Below are positions 46,804-57,611 of a stretch of 64,000 nt of DNA, in pieces. The translations under genes were made by a program, and so were the position numbers. The stretch comes from Plotosus lineatus (lineage: Eukaryota > Chordata > Actinopteri > Siluriformes > Plotosidae), in NCBI GenBank assembly GCA_024760905.1, contig CM045733.1, positions 42,273,501 to 42,337,500 of the forward strand. The letters are read 5' to 3'. Position 1 is the first letter of the stretch. Each line of letters opens with the position of its first letter. The notes under the pieces were generated by a model, which ran no database searches, was not told where the DNA came from, and was given only the letters and a program-made list of their open reading frames with translations.

Positions 46804-47090
46804 CAAACCGGATTCCAAAAAAAGTTGGGACACTACAAATTGTCAATAAAAACTAAATGCAATCATGTGGAAGTGCCAAATTTCAATATTTTATTCAGAA
46901 TAGAACATAGATGACAGGGTCAAAAGTTTAAACTGAGAAAATGTATGTATCATTTTAAGGGAACAATATGTTTATTTTAAATTTCATGGTGTCAACAAAT
47001 CTCAAAAAAGTTGGGACTAGGCCATTTTCACCACTGTGAGGCATTTCCTCTTCTTCTTACAACAGTCTGCAAACGTCAGAGGACCAATGA
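46804..47090 (+). mobile_element. Tc1-like left end with direct repeats
   Basis: Begins after TA with caaaccggattccaaaaaaa gttgggac. The gttgggac motif with its A run recurs at 47004-47018, giving the IR/DR arrangement about 187 bp apart. This end is common in fish genomes as I recall. The body and right end are missing. Confidence 0.7.
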
Positions 47091-47415
47091 GACAAGTTTA
47101 GAAATAGGAATGCTGTCCCATTCTAATATCTATGTGTACATGTGCCTAATTTTATTTTATTCAGAAGTTCACTAGTTTGTCTTATTTGTTATATTTGTGC
47201 ACTGATATTTTTGTAGCTGTTTTGCCTTGTTTGAACTGATGATTCACACCCTGTTCTCATGATTCCATACATTCACAAAAGTCAGATGGCAGTCTTTTCA
47301 AACTAGCTATTGTAAACTTTCAGATTTGAGCAGATTGCAACTTCGAAACCATGATTAAAAACCACCTAGTAATATGCAAGATATATGTTTGTATGTAAAA
47401 GATGAGCTTGTAATA

Positions 47416-48167
47416 CCCCCATTTCACTGGACTATGGCATGCAAGGATCATGTAGCGGAAAGGTGTAGAACGAAGTCTACAGACGGGCTTCGGCATTGTT
47501 ACATGGAAAATGGCTGACAATCCTACGGAAAAGTGGAAATTCTTACACTCTCAGAACATTCACGACATGTGCGGAACAGGTACGCCAAAGTGACCCCATG
47601 GAACACTCACAGAATTTTTTTCATGTTCAAAAGCACGTTCATGAAATATTTTCACATGCCGGAAGCATACGGAAGTGGAGGAAGACTTGAGGAATAATTA
47701 CGGAACCACACGGAATGACACGGAAGTGGGGCAGTGGTGGTCTAGTGGTATAGGGCGCTGGATCGCTGATCCAAAGGTTGGGGGTTCGAGTCCCACTCTT
47801 CACAAGGTTGTCACTGTCCCCCCCAGTGCAGCTAACTGGGTTATCAAAGGCAGGCCATGTCTCTCACTGTCTATGGTGAGAGGCATGTAAAAGAACCATT
47901 GCTGACTTTCGTAAAGAGTAGCTGCAAAGTCGTCAGCGTGTTTCTGTCCCTTGCTAAAAAAGGGTTGTGACAGGAAGGGCATCCGACGTAAAAACCTCTG
48001 CCAAATCAAACATGCGAATCAGTTGATTCGCTGTGGCGGCTCCCGAGTAAAAGGGAAAAAGCCAAAAGGAAGACAGACAGACGGAAGATGAGGGAATAAT
48101 TGCGGAATGTTTGCGGATGACAACATTTTTGCTTCCGTAAGTCTGCCGTGCTCCAGTGAAGTGGGGG
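47416..48167. mobile_element. TA-type DNA element with CGGAA-rich ends, hosting a SINE
   Basis: The left end cccccatttcactggac and the inverted right end CCCCCACTTCACTGGAGC lie next to TA on both sides (47414-47415, 48168-48169). Without the SINE it is about 400 bp. The CGGAA motif recurs about ten times in the interior. Confidence 0.65.
47728..48081 (+). repeat. Main SINE nested in TA-type element
   Basis: Complete head (gggcagtggtggtctagtgg, B box gggggttcgagtccc), body and RTE-type tail ending in GACA repeats. Flanking acggaag could be a short duplication, but the host itself is rich in this motif. Confidence 0.9.
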
Positions 48168-48390
48168 TATAAAGCTTGCATTTCATTTCACTTTCAGGTT
48201 GATTGAAGACCACTTTGCTATGCGTTGGGATCCAGATCGCTCTGTTAGGGTTTATTTCTATGCCCCATAATCTTTGTTTGTTAATATCTTATTACTAATA
48301 CATGTTTTCAGTATGTTCATAATCGCCTACAGTTGTGTTTAATATGTGTTTTTAAAAAAAGTGAATAAAGCTTAAAATCCTTATAATATA

Positions 48391-48914
48391 CAGGGATCCC
48401 TCGCTACTTCGCATTCAATTCATGTGGCTTCAGTGCATCGCGGTTTTCTAAAAAATGAATAAATAAATATTTATCGAATTAAAAAATAAGGAAGAACCGG
48501 GGGGGGTTTGGAGTTAAGGAAAATACCAAAAACAAGGCCAGTTATGCAAAAAAAAACCCGAAACAAATACCAAACAAAAAGCAACCCAAAATCTCCCATA
48601 AAAACTACTTACTTTATTGCATCTGTGTGTGCACGCGCATCTGCGCACGTGCATCTATATATGTCGTCTTCTCATGCAATACCATCTGTATGTGTGTGTG
48701 TCGTTATATTTTATTTACATTTTGTTATTTTTTGAATGTTTAATTGTTATTATAAGCATTTATAGCATTGAATATGTATTTATTGATATTATATACGCAT
48801 ATACATGTACGTATACGTCCGTCGGGGGGTTGGGGGGGTGATCCTACTTCGCGGATTTTGATGGTCGCGTGGGGATCTCGGTCCCAATTAACCCCGGAAA
48901 GTGAGGGATCCCTC
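48391..48914 (+). mobile_element. TA-type MITE (family C), copy 3
   Basis: Starts cagggatccctcgctacttc after TA and ends gaaagtgagggatccctc before TA. Interior parallels 41932-42400. Confidence 0.8.
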
Positions 48915-49027
48915 TATTTTGTTTCCATGCACACAAATGCACTGGGAACACTATTCATTCTATTCCAAATGAGGACCTGATGAAAAATATATCACATTTG
49001 TGTTATTCCTTTATTGAATTTGAAGAA

Positions 49028-49735
49028 AAATTAATATTAGTCTGTTCAAAATAAAAAAAATAAAAATCAGTGTCTGTATTCTTCTTTACAAACTCAAACA
49101 TTCACTGCATGAACTAAAAATTGTTAAGATTTTGTTTTCTTTTGAATCCGTGTACTAATATTTATTTGTATAACCACTGTTTCTGAGAACTGCTGTCCAT
49201 CTGTGTTGCATGGAGTCATCCAGCTTCTGGCACCTGTTAAGAAGTATTCCAGCCCAGGATGATTGCCAATCGGGCTATTTCAAGGGCATTTCCTCTTCAA
49301 CATCAGGCGGCATGACCTTTTGAAGTATTCTGATGTTTTCAAACTGATCTATTATCCCCGGCATGGCATAAATAGGCCCAACACCATAGTATGAGAAACA
49401 TCCCCATGTCCCCATAGCTTCACTGATTTCACAGTCTCCTGTGGCTTGAATTCAGTGTTTTTGGTGGTCATCTGGGGGTGGCCACTTGACCCAAAAAGAA
49501 CAATCTTGCTTTCATCAGCCCACAAAATGTTGTAACATTTCTCTTTCGGTCAGTCAATGTGCTCTTTGGCAAATTGTAGCCTCTTTAGCACATGTCTTTT
49601 TTTTTCAACAGTGGGATTTTGCGGGGGCTTCTTGCCAATAGCTTGGCTTCACATAGGCGTCTTGTAATTGTAATAGTAATCACAGGTAACTTTAAACCTT
49701 CCTTGATTTTCCTGCAGCTGGTCGTTGGCTGAGTC
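49028..49735 (-). pseudogene. Tc1 transposase and right end, decayed
   Basis: The minus strand matches 39066-39880 of the Tc1 at 31-40 kb over most of its length, including the WGCFSY-equivalent block and the 3' region, with its own frame breaks. It retains a segment (around 49610-49640) deleted from the other copy. It ends abruptly at the SINE piece at 49736. The left end is missing. Confidence 0.75.
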
Positions 49736-49928
49736 ACTGTCTATGGTGTGAAGCATATAAAAGAACCATTGCTAAGTTTCGACAAGAGTAGGCGACAAAG
49801 CGTGTTTCTGCCCTACGATGGCCTGGCGAGCTGTCCAGGGTGTACTCTGCCCTCGCTCGTAGTTGGCTTGGATGGGTGCCAGCCTCCCTGCGACCCTCAT
49901 TAGGATTAAGCGGTTACAGAAAATGAAC
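49736..49928 (+). repeat. SINE body with L2-type tail, head missing
   Basis: Starts in the SINE body (cactgtctatggtgtgaagc, aaaagaaccattgctaa), then after cgtgtttctgccc switches to ggcctggcgagctgtccagg gtgtactctgccc and the tail gccagcctccctgcgaccct. Confidence 0.8.
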
Positions 49929-49929
49929 G

Positions 49930-50899
49930 GAACAAGTTTGATTCTCAATTCTACAGCCATTTATGACAATGTGTCCATCACAGCAAAACCAACTTTGCAG
50001 TAGTAGAGAGTCCCTGTTCACCATCTGATCAGAAGTATGTTACATCATCTTGATATTCTGTGAGCTTGTGCATGTGGAAGACAGCAGTTAACATCATCTT
50101 CAAATGTTTTCAGCTGTGTATCACGAGCAGTGGTTTGAAAAAATGTCACATCCTTTCCCTTCTTTCCAATCCTATGCCTGACCATTGGAGTTTTTCAGTC
50201 ATCACCCACCTTTCCAGTTTGTGGCAACACAAAGTGTCCATGTCCTATTTTTGACTTTTCAACACAAGCTACATAATCAGGATTTCTTGCTTGATGGGTG
50301 TTTTGATTGGCAGCTCAGTGATCCACTTTATCCTCCTCCTCCCACTTCTGCCTCATTGCACTTGAGCTTCCTGTGTTGATAAGGTAGAGAGGGAGAAACA
50401 AAAACAAAACTCCCAAGAGGCAGCTAGGTCTCGAGTGCAAGAAGCTCTCAAAAATGAGGATAACAGATGTTTCCCAGATGTGGCCTGCGGCTGCAGAAGG
50501 GACCCCCGTGCTGGCTATGCTACACACTAGCTGCTTTGTTCACGTCCTCCTTCCCATCAGCCCTCTTCCTCTCCCAGGCCATGCTTCTGTCTCTCCACCG
50601 CTGGGCTTTGAAGTGAGGACACGACTCAGGAAGCAAGGAGCTGCAATCGATTTTCTTCCTGCATTAAAGCAGGAATGTGTGGACCCTCCCCACCCCCATC
50701 CATGTCCTCGACGTTGATGAGCCGTGTCTTGGTGCTGTTTGGCTCACAGTATCAAGAGGGTCCGTGTGCTTACAGAACCAGCAGCATTTCGGCAAAACCG
50801 CTCATTAAAACAGGTGTTGAGACTTTGGAAGCTAGAGGCGGTGACATCATAGTGTCTGCATGCTTCAAATTAATTAAGATGTCCACTGAAATTTTGGAC

Positions 50900-50948
<49 letters not shown>

Positions 50949-51184
50949 CAGTCAGGGTCTCAAATTGCACAACAGAAAAGTGTTCCTCTGTTGTAAAGGT
51001 GTTAGTCTGACTTTCAGGTGGTGATGTCATTGCCATTGAAAAGTCCAAGAAAGCAAAATTAGAAAAGATTACAATCTGAGGAGGGAACGGGGCACATACA
51101 GTATGAGCACTCAAATTGACTTCAGTTTCCTATCTTTGTGCTCTCCTATCTTTATGGCATTGTTTCTTCATTTTCCTGTTGTTA
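49930..51184. other. Probable POC1 intron; no exon recognised
   Basis: Upstream of the POC1 acceptor. No WD40-encoding segment was found. A TA microsatellite lies at 50902-50945. 50350-50720 is more GC-rich but without a supported exon. Confidence 0.4.
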
Positions 51185-51185
51185 G

Positions 51186-51410
51186 GGTACAGGAGGGCAC
51201 ACTAGTGGGATCACAGACCCCAGAGAGCATCCCAGCACCAGCACAGGCTTAGTCTCCACCTTCACCCACACACACCACCAAGTAGAGGCTGAGGAAGAGG
51301 AAAATCTGGGGCCAGGGGTCACAAGACTGCAGGAGGAACGTACTGGAACCTCGCCGGCATTAAGAAGGACGATGGAGCACATTGTTCAGCAGTTGGACGT
51401 TCTGACACAG
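51186..51410 (+). CDS. poc1: POC1 centriolar protein, penultimate coding exon
   Basis: POC1 is a centriole and basal-body protein with an N-terminal WD40 propeller and a short C-terminal coiled coil, needed for centriole stability and ciliogenesis. This exon encodes 75 residues in an open frame: a low-complexity linker rich in Thr, His, Gly and Glu (about residues 1-58), then the start of the conserved C-terminal helix, MEHIVQQLDVLTQ. That motif closely resembles the HIV/HIM-x-QL-x-VLTQ segment of vertebrate POC1A and POC1B as I remember them. The exon follows a pyrimidine-rich tract ending in AG at 51184-51185 and is followed by a consensus donor, gtgagt, at 51411. It joins in phase 0 to the next exon at 52091. 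The linker is poorly conserved, and I cannot say whether this is the A or B paralogue. No WD40 exon was found upstream in the window. Confidence 0.85.
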
Positions 51411-52090
51411 GTGAGTAGCGTTTGTCTCTGCTACTGTTGTTCTGTTCCATAAGTTTCCTAAGCCTGTTGGTCAACTATCATATCTTCACGTAAAATTTCT
51501 TACCCATTTAAAACATTTTATGATCTTAAGTTTGTTCCCAAAAATGTTCTTGCATCAGTAACCCAAATACAATCAAACATTATTTTTTTCTTCATCTTCA
51601 CTGTTCTTTTTTTGTGCTTACTGTTATATCATTTTGGAAATTATGCCATCAACCCTGCAACATCCAAAGACCTCCAGTTAACTTCAGGATTATTATGGTT
51701 GTACAGACTGGACACATGAGTAAATTTCTAGATTCAGAACAGTTCCACATTGTCTAGTAACAGCATACAATGGAAAATGAAGACCAGAGGCCTCATTTGT
51801 CAACCTTGTGTGCAGTTAGCTCTGTATTCAAATTCGCATGAATACAACAAAGCGTTGAACCTGTATCCTTCAGGGAAATAAACTCCAGGATAGAGATCAC
51901 GTTAAAAGATTTACCTTATTGTCTGATGGTTTTAAAAAATAGCAGACAGTGCCAAGAATTGCCTAATTTTAGTGATAATTAAAGTAAAATATGGAGCACA
52001 TACACATTCTGCAGCTGTATTAAATTATTGAGGGTTTAATAGGTGTCACTGGTGTATGACACTAATTAGCATGAACTGCTTGTGCTTCAG

Positions 52091-52237
52091 ACCGTGGCTG
52101 TACTGGAAGAGCGTCTCACGCTGACAGAGGACAAGCTGAGAGAGTGTCTAGACAACCAGACTGTTATTCTGGAGCAGATGCAGCAGCATAACGAGTCACA
52201 GAAAGAGACGAGAGGCGCTGAGGGTCCAGCTATTTAA
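52091..52237 (+). CDS. poc1: POC1 centriolar protein, last coding exon and stop
   Basis: This exon encodes the last 48 residues plus TAA. It opens with [20 protein letters not shown], nearly identical to the hallmark C-terminal POC1 coiled-coil motif ([16 protein letters not shown]). The tail after it is polar and Gln/Glu-rich. The 680-bp intron before it (51411-52090) starts gtgagt and ends in a pyrimidine-rich ttcag, and the phase-0 join restores VLTQ-TV, the expected junction. The tail after the motif is somewhat longer than the mammalian ends I recall. Intact splice sites and an undisturbed frame in a window full of broken transposon ORFs argue for a live host gene. Paralogue identity (A or B) is unresolved. 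Confidence 0.88.
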   Translation, partial: TVAVLEERLTLTEDKLRECLDNQTVILEQMQQHNESQKETRGAEGPAI

Positions 52238-52670
52238 CACGTGTCCCATCGCCAGTCTTCAGGGGTAGCCAATGTTGTTCTAGAGTAAAAGAGACTTCTT
52301 CCTCTCAATCAATACTCAGGCACTTTCCTCTGCCTCAAAATGGAAGGAATTGAAGGACGAGCAGGAAGAAGGTCATAGGGCAGTGAGGGGTTATGGGGGG
52401 TGGGGAGGGATGGGAGGGGGAGATGAGGGTTTTTAAAGAATCCTGTAGCAGTCTCTCCCAGAAATTCATTAAGTCCCTGCAGATGAGACAGCTGCAGCTA
52501 GGAAAAACATCCCAACCTTGTTTTGACAGCAGTGAGAGGCGGTACTCACCATGACAGCCGCGCCAACACTTCAGAAGAGAGACCAGAATTGCTGTATATC
52601 GCCATCTTTTTTCTGTGTGTAACCTTTATATATTTGTTTTATATAAATAAAATAACAAAAGAATTGTGTT
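52238..52670 (+). other. poc1: POC1 3' UTR with polyadenylation signal
   Basis: Non-repetitive sequence follows the TAA. A consensus AATAAA lies at 52646-52651 and a GT-rich stretch (gtgttccctgtg) about 15 bases later, so cleavage near 52665 is likely. A Tigger-type transposon begins only about 70 bp after that point. Confidence 0.6.
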
Positions 52671-52737
52671 CCCTGTGAAATACTATTCTCTGTCTGTATG
52701 TGTCCGAGGACAAGGTTTCTTGTATTACACTGTATTA

Positions 52738-53642
52738 CAGTGGGCCCTTGATCATTCACGGTTAAACGTTCGTGCCCCCGCATACTCGTGGATTGGTGAC
52801 AAACATGGAAGTAACTGACACATGATTCAAATTTAGCCAATGGCTGAGAACTTTTGCTTTTCCCTCCTGCTGATTGGTTGCAGATGATGTGTACACCTCT
52901 TTTTTTTTTCTCCTTCACGCACAAGTTATCAACATGATGGCATGAATTGCAAAGTAATTTTTTTTAATGTGTTTTAAATGATTATTTACGCCCTATGATA
53001 TCACTCAACCGCCCTGCGTCTTCTCTAGCTTCTGGTCAGGAGCTTAAGCACTTTATTTATTCATAAATATAATCAGAGTACAAAAAAATTTAAAAGTTTT
53101 TACTTAATCATTACTACATTTTATTACATTATTATTATTATACTCCTGGCTTAACAGCAAACCCGGAAGTTACTGGAACGGGATTCAAATTTAGCCAATG
53201 GCTGAGAGCTTTTGTTTCTCCCTCCTGCTAATTGGTTGCAGATGATGTATACACCTCTTTTTTTTTTCTCCTTCGCACACGTTATCAACCTGACTGCTTT
53301 TAATTGTGAATTCATGTTTATTTTTAGTGTTTTTAATGATTATTTAAGCTCTATGATGCTACTCAAACGCCCTGCATCTGCTCTAGCGTCTGGTAAAGGG
53401 GCACAAGCGCTTTATTCATTAATAAATATTACACAGTGCAAAATGAAAAAGTTTTTACTTAATCATTGCTACATTTTACTACATTATTACTGTATTAATG
53501 AGTAAGACTGTCTATAGAATATGTTTAAGAAGCATATTTTAGCGCATACATACGGTTTTAAAATAGTGTCAATAACGCGCTGATTTTCATGATCCAGGGG
53601 AAAGGCCGGAACCGAACCTTCGTGAAAAACGGGGGCCTACTG
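52738..53642. mobile_element. Tigger-type element (family H) with internal duplication
   Basis: Ends cagtgggcccttgatcattc and inverted CAGTAGGCCCCCGTTTTTC, with TA at 52736-52737 and 53643-53644. The interior is a direct duplication with a 358-bp offset (gattcaaatttagccaatgg at 52824 and 53182). Confidence 0.85.
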
Positions 53643-53684
53643 TATTCATCTTTGACATCACTGATGCATATAACTTTTGTATTA

Positions 53685-53885
53685 TCGTATTTTCCGAACT
53701 ATACGTCGCTCCAGAGTACAAGTAGCATTGGCCAAAAAATATAACATAAGTCATAAACTCATGGAAACTGTCTACCTTGGCTTGGAAATCTGCTGGCAGT
53801 TTTTGTGACGTTGTGGTCCTCACTCTGATAGAGAGACGGTTGCTTTGCATGAAGCAGTACTGTAACACCAAGAAGGTCCTCAAGC

Positions 53886-53888
<3 letters not shown>
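53685..53888 (-). mobile_element. pogo-type element (family D), left fragment
   Basis: Starts tcgtattttccgaactatac after TA and matches 13055-13290. It breaks off at a GT microsatellite. Confidence 0.75.

Positions 53889-53942
<54 letters not shown>
53889..53942. repeat. (GT)n microsatellite
   Basis: About 27 uninterrupted GT units. A shorter GT run follows at 54165-54188. Confidence 0.95.
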
Positions 53943-53944
<2 letters not shown>

Positions 53945-56628
53945 ACAAGAAAGATGGTTCCCTGTAGAATAAAAATCTTCCTCTGCTGTCCAGACTGAAT
54001 GCCAAACATATTAATAATATAAGTTAATAGACAATAACAATATGAACTGTACAATAAAAATTATAGATAATACAACAAAGAAATATAGCTACAGGCTATA
54101 TAGAGATATAAGACTATAGCTGTACTATGTAAATAAACTAAATAAGTTGTGATATATATAATATTGTGTGTGTGTGTGTGTGTGTGTACACAATAAGATC
54201 ACAATTAGACCTAAAGATACTGTTGGTTGGCAGATGCCACCAAACAGAATTCGTCAAAACCTCCATTAAGTGTACCAGTGAGCACGAGTTCACCTGTTCT
54301 GCTTAAATCAGTAAAATGAGGGTATAATTGCTGTCTCTGAATATTCTGTGCTTTGTGACTACACTGAGAAAGATTCTCTCATCATTTGTCGCTTCCTGTG
54401 TGAGTGCTGCTTCAGATCAAGTAAGTTTTGATTTTTAAACATTTATTGTTACATTTTAACTGCACCTGGAGAAGGTAGTTCCTGTTCTCACTTGTGTAAT
54501 GGCATCCCTTCCCTCCAGAAACAATACAAAACACAACTCCGATGTATTGGATGAATTCAAATGAATTGTGAACCCTGTACGTCTATTTAGTGAACTGAAC
54601 ACATGACACTTAATGTAAAAAAACCCTATCAACTAGAAACCACGTGATCAAATCGTTACTGATAAAGTAAGGATTATGCTCTATTAAAAACTAATACTCT
54701 GTTCTTCCTGTGATGCAGCAGGAACAACAGTTATTCCTGTTATTTACTCCTTTTGCATGATAGAAGGTCACGACAGTTTGACCAGATGATACTCCCGAGT
54801 TCAATCCAATTCTGCCTGGCTGGACTGCTGACAGACCTGCGGCATTCTCTGTAACCATAAGACCCCATATTCTCTAAATTCGAATGTTGACCAGCCTTCA
54901 CCGGGTACCAGCAAATGCTACATATTGTGAAGATGCAAAAGCTGCAATGAGCGCTCAGAGTAGAAAAATCTGACTTCATTAATGAAAAATTTATGCTCAG
55001 ACCATGCTCACTTGGCCCGTCAGCAAGGTGATGTGTGTATGGTGCTCATCTTCAATGGTACAGCCATGTCAACTGCAGTACGAAGAACTCAGTGGGCAAG
55101 ACAGCCCTAGAACTGAGCCTGTTTGGCAAGCAACCATGTGGAAGATTTCCAACAAGTCAGGGTCACCCCTGAAGTTAACCTCGACTGAAACAGGTGGTGA
55201 AAGATCTGATTAAAAGATGACCCTGCATGAACATAGGATATAAGCTAGGAAGATGGATGATGAAGGAGAGATGGATTATGGGTCGAAACTACCCATGAAT
55301 AAATAAAGTTTTCAGAATGTGTGTAATAAAATGGTTTTACTCCTCAATGACAGAAACTTCTAATTAAGAAGCAATTTTAAAAAAACTTTTTCAAAAGTGT
55401 ATAAATAAAATTTCAAAGGTTGTAAATATGCACTTCTGCCGTTTGCATTGTTGACATGTGTGTTTATATTTGTTTTTAATGAAGGCCCTGTTTTACATTA
55501 TTCTGTATGTCTGTGTGTTTTTCGGTATAATGCATGTCATCGGATGGAATGAAGATTACACTAAAAGCCATGTAGTCATACCAAATCTCAAAGAGAGATG
55601 CACAGACTTGAACTCTCTCCTGCAGCCGTGTTGCTTTCCGCTGGTGTTGAGGTCAAGGGGAAGTGTGGAGCACAGAGTGGAACAAAAGGTTCTACACCTT
55701 GTGCTTGTTTTGGGAACCACATCCTTCCCTTTTCTTGCTCTTCACTCCTCAGACATGAAAACAAACATCCAGAAAGTGGTGTTATTTGTTTCCGAACAGC
55801 ATTACAGCTGTCAATCAAGTTGGTGGGTTAAAAAAAAGTTTGTCATTTGGTTTACGGGAGTTTTTGTTTTTGTGTGGAAAAGCTTTTTGGAGTTCTGCTC
55901 TGCGGGTTTAACATAAGAATAAACACTCAACATGTGACTTTTGTTTTTCTGCTTACCGCACCCTACCAGCTCCTTAAACACTTCCTTCCATACACACACA
56001 CACACACACACACACACAGAACAGGTGTGCCCTGTGACCTCTTTGCTCATTGTAGTGCAGAGATGGAGAAGCCGAACATTACTTGAAAGCAGCCAGCAGC
56101 ACGTAGGAGGAGCACAAGGTTCACAACTAACAAAGGATGATCAAAAAACATAACTCGTACCTGTGTAGCAACTCTTGCCATCAGAAGGAATCCATAACAC
56201 TTCTTTTGCCTTTAGTCACTTGATGGGGGCTGACTGTGGAATAAACGACCTACTTACTATTGACCTACTTTTTGTTTTTGTTTTTTTTAATGGAACAATT
56301 TCTTCAGTTTAAAAACAAAACGTGCATGTCCTCACATCTGAAACATCAGCTGACACTGCAGGCTAGTTATTAGCATTGTCCATGCTGGTGGGAAGCCATG
56401 ATGTGTACAATTAGTGGCATTATTATTTATTTATTTTTTTTACGAGGATTTCACAAGAAACAAATAAATCAGCAACAAGAAAAACATTACACAAAATGCT
56501 AAACTTTGCAATAAATGATGCTGGTTTTCCTTTACATTAGCACAGCAATTATTTATTTATTTATTTATTTTTTAGCATGTGTCTACAGATCTCCAAGACT
56601 TCAATGTTTTCCAGAAGACACTACTACA

Positions 56629-56667
<39 letters not shown>

Positions 56668-57316
56668 GCGGCACAAAAATAGCAATGTATGAATTTGGAA
56701 GGGTTGCCGGTAATGGAAATGTTATTCAATTTAGGGTTCTGAAACAGCAGACTCTAACTGAAGGTTCAAAACCAGCACATATAAAGCAGTGAATCAATGA
56801 TCTTTATGCTGGAACACCTGCACCCAGTAGATATGCTCAGGTTTCCCCTGGCTTTTAGAGAAAAGGGCAAGGTAAAAATAGAAATGAGCGTTGATGGTGG
56901 TGGTGTTGGAGGAGGGGGTTCAAAAGTATGCATCCAGGTTTGAAGGGATTCAGGTTGTGTTTGTGTCACCATGAATGCATCGCTTACTTGTGTTTAATTA
57001 GGTTTCAGAGAGAAGACTTCACCGCTCAGTTCTGTTTTCCTTCTTAAATCCCAATTTATGTCAAGTTAGTGGTCAGACAAATGCTACTTTGCATTTTTTC
57101 TTGTGCCTTTTACACCAGGATGGTTGTCTTCATCCAAAACCCAGCCTTTCTTATCTCTTATCTCTCGCTTCACTTTCCATTTGTGCTTTGAAGTTGAGCA
57201 AATCTTCTGACCCAGAATATCCTTCCCTTCCTTTCATTGATGCAAAGAGCCTGTTTTGCTTCCTGAAAAGAGAGACGGTTCTGTTGCAAAATTCGTTTAG
57301 ATGGGATAACAATGGA

Positions 57317-57371
<55 letters not shown>

Positions 57372-57610
57372 TGTGAGAGAGAGAGAGAGAGTTGGCTAAC
57401 AGTCTGGGTGTGAACCTCCTTTGTGAGCATGAGGTGAGGATTTCCGATGTTCAAGTGAATGAATTTTAGGGTCAGGCTGTTCTTGGAAAGAAACCACTGA
57501 CGGGGTGATGCAATAAAACAGAGGAACTCTCCACCCAGAACTTTGGTGTTTTATTCCCCTTCCACAACAGAAGTAGCATTTCATGTCCAAAAAGTCAGAG
57601 TCAGTAGCCG
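53945..57610. other. No gene recognised downstream of POC1
   Basis: 3.7 kb without a supported exon. Simple repeats: CA at 55993-56019, TTTA at 56551-56571, a T run at 56631-56665, GT/GA at 57319-57390. A plus-strand frame open for 152 codons at 55458-55916 has no family features. Confidence 0.4.
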
Positions 57611-57611
57611 A

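Noticed and set aside
50454..51010. Possible upstream POC1 exons in the GC-richer stretch
   Set aside because: No WD40 motif and no acceptor/donor pair with an open phase-compatible frame were found.
55458..55916. 152-codon plus-strand open frame
   Set aside because: No family motif, splice site evidence or codon pattern; overlapping frames are equally open. Probably chance.
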